Shown here in pieces: positions 22,753 to 44,535 of a stretch of 64,000 nt of DNA (positions are counted from its first letter, which is position 1; the number at the start of each line of letters is the position of its first letter). The position numbers were made by a program, and so were the translations under genes. This DNA is from Syngnathus acus (Eukaryota > Chordata > Actinopteri > Syngnathiformes > Syngnathidae). Location of the stretch: contig NC_051091.1 of NCBI RefSeq assembly GCF_901709675.1, forward strand, positions 12,744,967 through 12,808,966, in the 5' to 3' direction. Under the pieces are notes generated by a model. The model searched no databases. It was not told the DNA's origin and worked only from the letters and a program-made list of their open reading frames with translations.

Positions 22753-25700
22753 TGCTCTTTGCACGGTCCTTGTTGACACCGGCTCCACTGCAACGATATT
22801 GAGAACCGATGTGTTCCCAGCAGGAGCACAGTTGGAACCTACTGGTGTCAAGCTGCGAACAGTGACTGGCGAACTCACCCCAATGCTGGGAAAAGGGGTG
22901 GTGACTTTACATGTGGGGGGAATGTGCATGAACTCTCGGGTGTGGGTGGCAGCGGTGCGGGACCCCTGCATCATTGGATTGGACTTGCTGCGAGCAGCCC
23001 GTTGCGTGTTGGACTTGAGGAGGAACACATTGACTTTTCCAGGAGGCCCCACTGTTGAAATGGTACACCCCACGCGGTTCCCAATCACACACCTGCCGAT
23101 GTCAAGAGTAGCAGTGACAGAGCATGAGCCTGACCCCTCCTCACTGCTCCTAGTTTCTTCCGCAGCCACACAGGATCCTCTTGGCCGCCTCGGTTGCCTG
23201 GCCCGAGGCTCCGCAGCAGATGATGCAGGCAGGGAGTCAGCGGTGAGGGAGATGTGGAAGCGCAGCTGTGATGGCTTGAAAGTGGAGCAACAGGAGAAGC
23301 TGTGGCTTCTACTGTGGGAATTCAAGGACATTTTTGCACTGAATGAAGAGGAGGTGGGCCTGACACACCTCGTGCAGCACAACATTGACACTGGGGATGC
23401 GCGACCCATCAAAACACGACCCCGCCGCCTTCCGCTGGCACATCAGGAGGACGCTGACAAGGCAATCGATGAGATGCTGAAGGCTGGCATCATCGAGCCA
23501 TCTGATAGCCCATGGGCCTCAGGGGTCATCATGGTTAACAAGAAAAAGTCAGTGAAGAAGAGGTTCTGCGTGGATTATCGACCCCTGAACAGTGTGACGA
23601 CTCCTACCCTCTGCCCCGCATTGATGAGACCCTGGACCTGGTATCTGGGTCATCCTGGTTCTCCTCGCTGGACCTGCGCAGCGGATATTGGCAGGTGCCT
23701 CTCGCCCCCGAGGCACGGCCAAAAACAGCTTTCTGTACCGGGACAGGTTTGTGGCAATTCCGAGTCCTCTGTTTTGGTCTGTGCAACGCACCCGCTACTT
23801 TTGATCGGCTTATAGAAAAGGTGCTGGCTGGCATTCCCCGACAGGAATGTTTGGTCTATCTGGACAACATTCTTGTCCATAGGAACTCTTTCAAGGCGGC
23901 TTTGGGGGCCCTGCGCCAGGTACTACAAAGAATTTCCACTGCTGGCCTGAAGTTGCATCCTGACAAGTGTTGCTTCATGAGGAGAGAATTGGAGTTCTTG
24001 GGGCACAAGGTGGGAGGGGAAGGCATTAGGACTTTGGAGGAGAAGGTGCAGGCCGTGCGAGACTGGCCTGCTCCCAACAACTTGCGTGAGCTGAAGAGCT
24101 TTCTTCGATTAGCGTCCTATTACCGGCGGTTTGTACGGGGCTTTTCGTGCATAGCTGTTCCTCTTTTCCACCTGCAGCGCAAGGACACTAAGTTCGAGTG
24201 GACGGTGGAGTGCGCACAGGCCTTCAGCTCCTTGAAAGGAGCATTGACAGAGTCTCCCATCCTTGTTCCCCCCGATCCTGGACACAGATGCCAGCAATGT
24301 TGGGATGGGGGGCAGTCTTGAGTCAGGTGGGGGTGAAGGGAGAAAAAGTTGTGGCGTACTTCAGCAAAACGTTCAACAAGGCGGAGCGACGCTATTGCGT
24401 CACACGTAGGGAACTGCTGGCTATCGTGAGGGCTATCAGCCACTTTCGATATTATCAGGCGGGTTTGCCCTTCACGTTGACCATGCTGCACTCCAGTGGC
24501 TCATGTCTTTTAAGGAACCCGAAGGACAGATTGCACGCTGGCTTGAAGAACTGGCACCATATACCTTCCGAGTGGAGCACAGGGCTGGGCCTCGCCATAC
24601 CAACGCGGACGCTATGTCTCGACGCCCTTGTGCACTTGCTGGCTGCCGCTTCTGTGAGCGAATAGAAGGCAGAGAGAAAGAGCTGCGCGGTGAGGAGCAG
24701 GATCCTACGCATGATCTCGGCGAACACGTTTGCAGAGAGATGCAAGTTGTGGATGCATCCGAATGGAGGAAACAGCAGCAACAGGATGTGGATCTGCAAC
24801 CCATTATGCAGTGGGTGGAACGGGGCCAAACACCAAAGTGGGAAGAGGTCGCTGGACACTCGCCTGCCACGAAGGGACTATACGCCAAGATGGAGATGCT
24901 CGGGGTGAGGGATGGAGTACTCCAGAGAGCTTGGAAAGAACCCGCTACTGGGAAAGAGAGGTGGCAGGTGGTTGTCCCCAAGGCTCTGAGAGAGGCTGTG
25001 TTGAAAGCCTGTCATGGGCCTCCCGGAGCAGGGCACTTTGGCGTCTCAAAAACCCTCCGCCGACTCCGGCAAAGTTTTTATTGGGGTCAGCTCAGGAGAG
25101 ATGTTGAGGACTTTTGCCACCGCTGTGACCTCTGCACAGCGTACAAGGGACCCCCGGAACAGTCTCGTGCGCGTCTACAACAACTGACAGTCGGCGCACC
25201 AATGGAAAGAGTTGCTGTGGACATAATGGGCCCATTCCCTCGCACCGACAAAGGTAATTGTTTTGTCCTAGCTGCCATGGACTACTTCACGAAATGGCCG
25301 GAAGCATATGCCATTGCCGATCAAGAGGCTGAGACTGTTGCAGATGCTCTGGTGGAAGGCATGTTCGCGAGGTTTGGGGCAGCCGAGGTCATTCACAGCA
25401 ACCAGGGCAGGAACTTTGAGTCACCTGTGTTCGCAACAATGTGTGAGAGAATGGGCATGGAAAAACTACACCTCTTCACCCTCAAAGTGATGGACTCGTT
25501 GAACGCTTTAATAGGACCTTCGCAAAACAACTTGCGATCCTCACAGCGGAGCACCAACGAGATTGGGACAAGCACCTCCCTCTAGTCTTGTGGGCTTGCA
25601 GGTCTGCTGTGCAGGATTCTACCTTGTGCACTCCAGCCCTGCTCATGCTGGGTCGTGAACTGCGGACGCCGGTAGAAATGGCATTTGGCAGACCTCCAGA

Positions 25701-26463
25701 TACGCCGGCCGTGCCGCCAGGACCGGAATATGCCAGGAGGCTCCAGGACCGGTTGGAGTCAGCCCACACTTTTGCTCGAGATCAACTGCAGAAGGCCGGC
25801 CTTAGACAGAAAAGGAACTACGACATGCGGGCCAAAAGAAGAGACTTTGTGGCTGGAGAGCTGGTGTGGGTGTACAGTCCAAGGAGGAAAAAAGGCAGGT
25901 GCCCTAAATTAGACAGCCACTGGGTGGGGCCGTGTGAGGTGCTGGAAAGACTTGGGGAGGTGGTATACAGGCTACAGCTGCCCCCTAGGGGCAGGCGGGT
26001 GGCTCTTCATAGGGACCGCCTGGCCTCATATAGAGGTGATGCTCGTCCGCAGTGGCACACAGGATCCCGGTCTCGAGCCCGGCGCGGCACAACTCCCACA
26101 TCCCCAAGTCGGACCACTGTTCCTCCTCTCTCCCCCGAACAGGCCGTTGTTCCTGTAGACTCATCGCCTGGTTCCACACAGGCTGTTCCGGGGCAGTCGA
26201 CCCCAGACCGCCCTCGGCGACGGAGAAGGCCACCGGGTCACTTGGCTAATTTTGTTTGTGACACCTCGGGACGAGGTTTTTGAGATAGGGGGACTAGTGG
26301 GTGTAATTACTGTTCGGTTGTCCGATTGCCTAGGGAGGCCGTGAAGGCAGCAAGGGGGGGTGGGGGAGCGCGGGTGGGAGGGGGACTTGACTTTGTACTC
26401 TTCTTTGTTGTGTGGAATAAAGAGCCAGTTACCAAACACGACGTGCCTGATTCATTGAAACGC

Positions 26464-26492
26464 TACATTATTATTATTATTATTATTATTGG
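26464..26492. repeat. (ATT)n next to the Gypsy 3' LTR
   Basis: About nine ATT units immediately after the LTR end CGCTACA. The corresponding array at the duplicate site (49,994-50,026) is slightly longer. Confidence 0.9.
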
Positions 26493-26779
26493 TTCTCTCA
26501 CTTAGCAAATATAATCTTTTTTGATGCGCGTTGGTTAAAAAAATATTTTTCAAACCCGACTAAATGAATGAAAACGTTCTAATGCATAAATGAATAAAAC
26601 AGCAACTTTGTTGAAAAACTAGGCGAGCAACGGCGTACTCTAGTGGCTTTAATTGTAAATTACATGTCAACGTTCTCTCCTGTGTGTGTGTCCACACTGC
26701 GCACGCGCAGCTGAAGCGGGCTGTGGCGCGTTCACACAAGAAAATGATGAAGATCATGATGAGGTGCAATATAGCGGAC

Positions 26780-36822
<10,043 letters not shown>

Positions 36823-38130
36823 GTTTTGAAACTCCTATCATTGAAGCCATTGACTTTCTCTTACAGCGTAAATCGTTCTAAAATGTGTTTGTAGATCAAA
36901 TTTGAAAATAATTGAAAACAAAGTCAGCAAATACAATAAGTAAATACTGTTCCGTGAGGCTTGTAGCGTCAGTGGAGCATGTGGGTGCTGCATTGTCATC
37001 TGACCAGTGTAAGGGCGCAATCAGCACTTGACGTCTCCAGTCTGCCAGTCAACGGTTGGTTGTTTCAGGCAGATCCACGGACACCTCTGCCAGCTGGCCG
37101 CCGGGGTCCTTGTCGTTGCTTAGCCATATTGCTGTCGATAGCAAACACGTACGCAGACGCTCAGCGAAACGGAACAAAGTCTTTTCGCGGACAGTTTAAG
37201 GCCAGAATGATGCACATGGCTGCCAGGTTTGTCCGCTCCTTGGTCTCCACGAAGGCGATCTTTCGTCTGCATTTGGGTCGTTTCGCCTCCTTTGTGTGGC
37301 ACCGCTAAATCGAAATCGAAAGCGAAGCGGGCGGCGAGGCCAGCGTCATCGGCCTTCATGGCGTGACCTTGCTCCAACACCAAAATACAAAGCGCCATAA
37401 CGATTTATGCGGACGTTGCTGGTTGTAAATTACGTTATTCGCGTCTGGAGCGACAACACGGTAGGAACGGAGGCAGTTAGTTAACGCCGCTCGCACGCTC
37501 CGCTAGCAGCTCAAACGTGGACGACGTGAGAGCTCAGTGGCGTTCGGCGTTTTGGAAAAGGCCCCAAAAGAACGCTAATGTTTGCAACTTTATTCGTATT
37601 TGCGCTCCGCCGAAGTGTTCAAGCGTGACATGCCATTGCCAAGTGTCGAGCCGTGGAAAATGGACACCCTGTTGGTGCCCAACTATGGCAACTCAAAAGT
37701 CCATCCTTTTCTAATTAAGAATTTGGTCGGTGTCCGGATTCAAAAATATTTGTTCTATTCGTTTTATTGCTGCTGATGTTATTTTCATTATTGTCTCGTT
37801 TATCCAGACTATTAGTTTAGTGATGGACACTTTCAAGCCAAGCAGGAAGGCTAATTGGTCACTTTAATAGGTACACTTTAAAGCAGCTCAAGCAACACGT
37901 CGAAACCTTATGCAACCTTTATATGCACTTTATATTTTTTTCAAGTTCCTCCTCTCACGTTTGCAAGTAATATGTATCTGTAGACTTACGAAGTCCGATT
38001 TTGTATCCAAAGCATTGGTCTTGAATGCTAATGACTGACGGTTGAAATCCTTCCTGTTCAAGTTGTTCGCTGCTGTGACTTCAAGTCTTTAAGTGTCCAC
38101 TTCCGGCGTGCCCTAAACTCAAGTCAGTTA
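36823..38130. other. intergenic CpG-rich stretch between podxl2 and blcap
   Basis: 37,000-37,520 is CpG-rich and lies where the promoter and non-coding first exon of blcap would be expected. On the minus strand 37,160-37,330 an open reading AFVETKERTNLAAMCIIL is coding-like, but I cannot assign it to a family. 37,530-38,130 shows nothing recognisable. Confidence 0.4.
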
Positions 38131-38138
38131 GTCTAGGA

Positions 38139-38339
38139 CAGGGGTCTCAAACTCCAGTCCTCGGGGGCCGCATTCCTACATGTTTTCCAAGTTTCCCTCG
38201 TTAAACACACCTGATTCAATTATCAGGCTCCTGCAGAACGTGAGGATGAACTGATCATTTGAATCAGGTGTGTTTAACGAGGGAAACTTGGAAAACATGT
38301 AGGAATGCGGCCCCCGAGGACTGGAGTTTGAGACCCCTG
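38139..38339. mobile_element. palindromic hAT MITE, copy 1 (201 bp)
   Basis: Starts CAGGGGTCTCAAACTCCAG; the last ~80 bp are the near-perfect complement of the first. Flanked by an exact 8-bp duplication GTCTAGGA (38,131-38,138 and 38,340-38,347). Could fold into a long hairpin. Confidence 0.93.
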
Positions 38340-39062
38340 GTCTAGGAAATGATAATAGTTCACTGAAGTATAGAGAAGCGTCTCACGAATGTCAGAATAG
38401 AAAAAAAAAAACTGTCGACCAACTGCAAGGGTGCAGTCTTTCTTGCTTTGTTTTTTTTCCCAAATTCCAGCCTTTGCAATTTAAAAAAATTACATTTGAC
38501 TACATTGCAATATAAATTGGATAATTTAACAAAAGTTTTAATTTCCAACCCTTTATTCAAAAACATTTAATTTGACAGGCTAGGAATGACAAACAAATGA
38601 TTCAGTGACAGTTATCAAGTCAGAAGGAATGCACAATTGGTGATTAGTTTGAAAATCATTTCAGAAAGCTGTGCAAAGCGTAAATTCCAAGCATCTGGAC
38701 ACATTCAATAAACAAAAAAAGTATTCTGACAATTACTTGATGATCAAAGATCTGATTGATTCCTTTTCTAATGATGTAATGGTTTTTATTGTTATCGTGT
38801 CGTTTGTTTCCCGGTTGTGGAGACCTTGAGCCAAGCAGGAAGCAGCGGTGTGGGTCACTTGATTAGGTACACCTGCGCACGCCGTGCGAGCGGCTGTGCA
38901 GCAAAGATTAGTCTTTGACTGTGGAATTGTGTTGTGCACACGCAGGGACCAGCTGACCTCAGCAAAGTTTGCTGTTGTGTTGCACTTCCTGGCCAGCCTC
39001 CGCTGAGACCGTGCAGTGCCCGTCCCGCCGACTGCCGCCACCCACCGAGTAGGGCGTCAAGC

Positions 39063-39853
39063 ATGTATTGCCTGCAGTGGCTGCTGCCGGTGCTGCTGAT
39101 CCCCAAGCCGCTCAACCCGGCGCTGTGGTTCAACCACTCCATGTTCATGGGCTTCTACCTGCTCAGCTTCCTGCTGGAGAGGAAGCCTTGCACCATCTGT
39201 GCCTTGGTCTTCCTCACCGCCCTTTTCCTCATCTGCTACAGCTGCTGGGGCAACTGCTTCCTCTACCACTGCCAGGTGCATACACAACACAAAATTCCCA
39301 AATCAAACGTTGCTTGACTGCTTTTTTTTTTTTCTATTCAAGTGCCGTTGACAATTCGCTTTGTTTTTGCAGAGCACTTGAAAAGCGGCAACTGAAACAA
39401 AGTTGCCGCAAAGCTCTACATTTGTTTGAAGAAGGCTCCTCAATTCACATGGGTGTAGTTTCTTAGCATCGGCATGGCGGCTAAGCACTACCTTTGCCTG
39501 AGCAAAGCGCTTCTAGTCAAAGCTAATGTCGTTCCTGAGCACCAAGATGTCACCAGAAGGCAACAAAGCACTGCTTTTGTCTCAATGAAGCGCGTCAGCT
39601 CACTATCAAGATGGCAGCAAAGTACTTTTATTGGCTTGGCACTAACAGTCATTCCTTTTTTTGTAAGCAAATTATCAGAGGAGGAAAAATTAAATGGCAA
39701 ACTGTCATCGTTGAAGTCCTACTGAAGTACATTGATGGAATTTGACTCTGGGTGGCATCTTATCAAAACGAAGGTTGATGTGCTTTAACATCTCTCTTTC
39801 AGGACGCCGCCCTGCCGCACGCTGCACACGACCCGGCCATCGTGGGCGCCTAG
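39063..39853 (+). CDS. blcap: bladder cancer associated protein homologue, two coding exons
   Basis: Small two-pass membrane protein linked in mammals to growth arrest and apoptosis, and a known A-to-I editing target. Exon 39,063-39,275 reads [20 protein letters not shown] to [11 protein letters not shown]; exon 39,803-39,853 reads [16 protein letters not shown] and TAG. Together 87 aa, exactly the human length, and near identical over the first 70. Borders CAG/GTGCAT and TTTCAG/GAC are in phase 0. Without splicing the frame would end HKIPKSNVA, unlike the conserved tail. The upstream splice acceptor at about 38,944 (ACACGCAG) fits a non-coding first exon. Polyadenylation signal AATAAA at 40,177-40,182. 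Confidence 0.96.
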
Positions 39854-40176
39854 AGGCCCCTCGCCATTGCTGCCGCCATGCTGGACACAAGACCAACTTT
39901 GATGTAAAGACTTGAAAACGGAGACAGCGGGAGACATTTTGTTTGCCCAGGCCGTGCTGTGCGTGCGCAGACACAATCTTCCACACACCGGACAATCAAT
40001 GTTGCCGACCACTCCTTTTCCTCTGGCTAAATGCACACAACCATGTTCTTTGAAGTGATTGTCAGTATTTTCAGCACATGCAAAAGAAACAACACACACA
40101 CAAAGTTGGATGGCAACTTTTTTTTTTTTTTTAATCCTTGTGTTTCAGCACAATGTTGTTTTTGGTTTTTAAGTGG

Positions 40177-40182
40177 AATAAA
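40177..40182 (+). terminator. blcap polyadenylation signal
   Basis: AATAAA 324 bp past the blcap stop codon, followed by T-rich sequence. Confidence 0.7.
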
Positions 40183-40898
40183 ATATTTTGTTTTTCCTCC
40201 AATAGTGTTGAGTACATGAATTAAAAAAGAAAAAGAAAACTTATTGTTGAAGGTGTCATATTTTTCACCAACAGTGACAAAATTTGAAAAGAGATATGAG
40301 ATGTCAATTTCCCCAAACGCTCTCTCACATACAATGCGTTAGGCCAATGTAATAGTCTAAAGCAGGGGTCACCAACCTTTCTTAAACCGAGAGCTACTTC
40401 CTGGGTACTGATTAAGGCAGGGGTGTCCAAACGTTTTGCAAGGAGGGCCAGATTTAATAAAGTGAAGGGGCCCGGGGGCCAATAGTTTTTTCAGACATTT
40501 TTTAACTACAAAAATTTCATGCAAATACACACTGTTATAAAACAAATTTCATTGTCACAATTGTCTTTATTTTTCAAATGACAAAATAACCAAATATAAG
40601 CCATTCAGGCAGATGTGAACAACTCTAAAAACACAAATTCCAGGAGGCTCCAGGACCGGTTGGAGTCAGCCCACACTTTTGCTCGAGATCAACTGCAGAA
40701 GGCCGGCCTTAGACAGAAAAGGAACTACGACATGCGGGCCAAAGGAAGAGACTTTGGCTGGAGAGCTGGTGTGGGTGTACAGTCCAAGGAGGAAAAAAGG
40801 CAGGTGCCCTAAATTAGACAGCCACTGGGTGGGGCCGTGTGAGGTGCTGGAAAGACTTTGGGAGGTGGTATACAGGCTACAGCTGCCCCCTAGATGGA

Positions 40899-43800
40899 GG
40901 CGAGATGGAAGATGGCGGCGCACGCAGTTGCAGCGGCTCAGTGCTCTCCCGATCTACGCATTGTTTGTTTTTTGTTAGTGTTTGTACCCACTGTATGTCG
41001 ATCATACACCACCTACAACCGACAGGAGCTCCTCAGGATAGGTGTTTGCTGCGAGTTGAGTGTTGCAGCGGAGTTTCACCGCTCGAAAAACATACCGGAG
41101 GATATCATCAGGCGCCCCGGCTCCCCTTGGATCACCATCCCCGCTGGGAGGAAGCGAAGGCAGCGCAGAGAGAGGAGGCAAAAACGAGGCTGCAGGGCCG
41201 GCGCGCTAACCAGGCTACGGAAGCAGCCGTTCAAACCACCGCTCCGTAGCCTGTTTCTTACCAACGCCAGGTCTCTTGCTAACAAAATGAATGAACTAAG
41301 GCTACAGATGTCTGCGAACCAGACCGTGAAGGACTGCTGCATGGTACTGATCACCGAAACCTGGCTTCATCCACTCATACCGGACTCTGCTATCGAGCTA
41401 GCAGGATACACCACACAGCGTCATGACAGGACTGAGAACTCCGGCAAGAGCAAGGGGGGGGGGAGCTCTGTATGTACGTCAATAACAACTGGTGTACTAA
41501 TATGGTGACTGTAGACAGTCACTGCTGCCCGGACCTGGAGTACGTGACTATTAAATGCAGGCCCTTTTACCTCCCTCGTGAATTTACCGTAGTCATGACG
41601 ACTGTTGTTTACATACCTCCGGAGGCTAATGCTAAGCTAGCTATTGGACTATTACATGGCAGTATTAGCAGCCAGCTGAGCAGATATCCTGACGCAGTCC
41701 ACATCATGGCAGGGGACTTTAATCATGTAGATTTGAAAGCAGCACTCCCTAGTTTCCATCAGCATGTTAAATGTGCCACTAGAGGAGTTAACACTCTGGA
41801 CAAGGTCTACTCCAACATCAAGCTAGGCTACAGGGCAAAACAGCTACCTCACCTGGGCCAGTCTGACCATATGTCACTGCTATTAATCCCGGCATATACC
41901 ACCATCAGGAAATCAGCTCCTATCATCACTAAAACTGTTCAAACCTGGCCTGATGACGCCTCTCAGCAGTTGCAGGACTGCTTCGACAGGACTAACTGGG
42001 ACATCTTCGAACACCGGGACTTGAACGTGTTCACAGACAGTGTTCTGTGTTATATCAAGCACTGCACATACACTGTCACAGTGGACAAACCTATACGGAT
42101 ATACCCCAACCAGAAGCCCTGGATGACCCGGGAGGTCCTTCGGCTGCTGCAGGAGAGGGACACCGCCCTGTCCCTCAGGTCTGAGGACGGGGCTCTCTAC
42201 AGCACAGCCAGAGCCAACCTGAGGAGAGGCATCAGAGAGGCCCAGCTTGCCTACAAGAAGAGGATTGAGGATCACCTGGACAGCAACAACAGCAAGCAGG
42301 TGTGGCAGGGAGTCCAGCATCTCACCAACTACAGAACCACCATTGGAGCTGCTGAAGGGGACACCTCACTGGCAGAGGTCCTCAATACCTTCTTTGCCCG
42401 GTTCGAGTCCGAGCCACCTGAAGCGGCCACATCACATCCCACAGACCGCAGCAGCTTCACCCTCACAGTGAAGGAGCACGAGGTGAGGCGCACGCTGCGG
42501 ACCATCAACTCGAGGAAGGCTGCGGGTCCTGACGGCGTCACTGGGCGTGTCCTGAAGGACTGCGCAGATCAGCTGGCTGGAGTCTTCACAAAGATTTTCA
42601 ACCAGTCCCTTACCGAGTCCACCGTCCCATCCTGTTTAAAATCCTCCACTATAGTCCCCCTGCCCAAGAAACGCCACATCACCAGCCTCAATGACTACCG
42701 GCCAGTCGCACTCACCCCGGTGGTCATGAAGTGCTTTGAAAAGCTGGTACGGGGTCACAGCACAGCACTCCTGTTCAGAGGTTTTGACCCCCACCAGTTT
42801 GCCTACAGGGCAAATAGATCCACAGAGGACGCAGTAGCTACAGCCCTCCACGCTGCACTGTCCCACCTGGAGCAGCCGGGGAGCTATGTGCGGATGCTCT
42901 TCGTGGACTTTAGCTCTGCTTTTAACACCATCCTCCCCCACAGACTGGTGGACATACTGGAGGGCCTGGGACTTCCACATAATACTTGCAGGTGGATTAA
43001 GAGCTTCCTGACGGGTCGCAGCCAGAGGGTGAAAGTGGGCCGTCATACATCCACACCTCTCAGTCTTGGTACCGGCTCCCCACAGGGCTGCGTACTGAGC
43101 CCACTGCTTTACACGCTCTACACACATGCATGCACCCCCGCCCACCGCAGCAACACCATCGTGAAATTTGCGGATGACACAACCGTGGTGGGGCTCATCT
43201 CAAAGGGGGATGAGTCTGCCTACAGGGACGAAGTGGTCCAGCTATCGGAGTGGTGCGGAGAGAACAATCTGCTCCTAAACACGGCTAAAACCCAAGAACT
43301 GGTCATTGATTTTAGGAGGAAAAATAAAACGGACGTTCCACCACTTATCATCGACGGGGTCTGTGGGAAAAGGGTGTCCTCCTTCCGCTACCTGGGAGTC
43401 CACGTCGAGGAGGACTTCACCTGGGGCGTGAACACCTCTGAGCTGCTTAAAAAGGCCCAGCAGAGACTCTACTTTTTAAGGGTGCTGAGGAGGCACAGCA
43501 TTACACAGAGACTGCTGGTGTCCTTCTATCGCTGCTCCATAGAAAGCACTTTAACGTACTGTATATGTGTTTGGTACTCCAGCTGCACTGCTGCTCAGAG
43601 GAAAAAGCTCCAAGGGGTCATCAACACAGCACAGAAGATCATTGGCTGCCCTCTCCCCACACTGGAAGACCTACACAGAACCCGCTGTCTCAAAAAAACA
43701 CAGAACATTCTGAAGGACACTTCCCACCCTGGCCACTCCCTTTTCGAACTGTTGCCATCAGGCAGACGCTACAGATTAATTAGGTCGAGGACTAGCAGAT

Positions 43801-44012
43801 TCGCCAACAGTTTTTACCCTACAGCGGTAGTCACATTGAATGCAGCTAAACGTAAATGATTATGTCTGTGTATGTTCTTCTGTGGGTTTTTAGCTTGTTT
43901 TCTTATCTTTTTATTCTATTTATTTTTTATCGCATGCGCGGATCGGTTGGCACTTTTTAAATTTCGTTGTACATGTGACAATGACAAATAAAGATCTATT
44001 CTATTCTATTCT
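40899..44012 (+). mobile_element. L2-type LINE, near full length, one frameshift
   Basis: The 5' end GAGATGGAAGATGGCGGCGC looks complete. The first frame (40,894-41,508) contains SLFLTNARSLANKMNEL and TETWLHP of the endonuclease. It breaks at a ten-base G run (41,454-41,463). The second frame (41,472-43,859) has 795 codons: AGDFNHVDLKAALP, LGQSDHMSLLLIP, then RT with FVDFSSAFNTILPHRL, GSPQGCVLSPLLY and the catalytic FADDTTVVG. The end is AATAAAGATC and an (ATTCT)n tail. Only the G-run indel separates it from an intact protein. It sits in the integrase region of the duplicate Gypsy. Confidence 0.93.
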
Positions 44013-44179
44013 AGAGGCAGGCGGGTGGCTCTTCATAGGGACCGCCTGGCCTCATATAGAGGTGATGCTCGTCCGCAGTGGCACACGGGATCCCGGTCTC
44101 GAGCCCGGCGCGGCACAACTCCCACTGCCCACTGTTCCTCCTCTCTCCCCCGACCGAACAGGCCGTTGTTCCTGTAGAC

Positions 44180-44380
44180 CAGGGGTCTCAAACTCCAGTC
44201 CTCGGGGGCCGCATTCCTACATGTTTTCCAAGTTTCCCTCGTTAAACACACCTGATTCAAATGATCAGTTCATCCTCACGTTCTGCAGGAGCCTGATAAT
44301 TGAATCAGGTGTGTTTAACGAGGGAAACTTGGAAAACATGTAGGAATGCGGCCCCCGAGGACTGGAGTTTGAGACCCCTG
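44180..44380. mobile_element. palindromic hAT MITE, copy 2 (201 bp)
   Basis: Same element as 38,139-38,339 but with its central ~40 bp in the opposite orientation. Exact 8-bp duplication CTGTAGAC at 44,172-44,179 and 44,381-44,388. The empty site is in the source Gypsy at about 26,154 (TTCCTGTAGACTCATCG). Confidence 0.95.
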
Positions 44381-44535
44381 CTGTAGACTCATCGCCTGGT
44401 TCCACACAGGCAGTCGACCCCAGACCGCCCTCGGCGACGGAGAAGGCCACCGGGTCACCTGGCTGATTTTGTTTGTGACACCTCGGGATGAGGTTTTTGA
44501 GATAGGGGGGAGCAGTGTAGCAACTAGTGGGTGTA

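Larger units (their letters stand above)
20841..26467 (+). mobile_element. Ty3/Gypsy retrotransposon, 5'-truncated and decayed, with 3' LTR
   Basis: Order gag-PR-RT-RNase H-IN-LTR. Gag (20,861-21,713) has a 10-bp tandem duplication near 21,008-21,027 that shifts the frame. A CCHC knuckle CWVCGQSGHISVQC is at 21,748. The protease is split by inserts at 21,940-22,752, with VDTGST just after. RT keeps RFCVDYRPLNSV and LDLRSGYW-type sequence with a frameshift near 23,600, but its YxDD box reads YLDN. RNase H follows with shifts near 24,285 and 24,480. Integrase has an HHCC finger (GHFGVSKTL ... CHRCDLC) and a catalytic core where the second Asp reads Asn (IHSNQG); a GPY/F-type C-terminus follows (HWVGPCEVLERL). 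The LTR (26,293-26,467) lacks its first bases. No 5' LTR or primer-binding site found. Confidence 0.92.

Noticed and set aside
39276-39328. blcap ending unspliced at the TGA after SNVA.
   Set aside because: That tail is unlike the conserved C-terminus, while splicing to 39,803 restores 87 aa and the AHDP...VG end.
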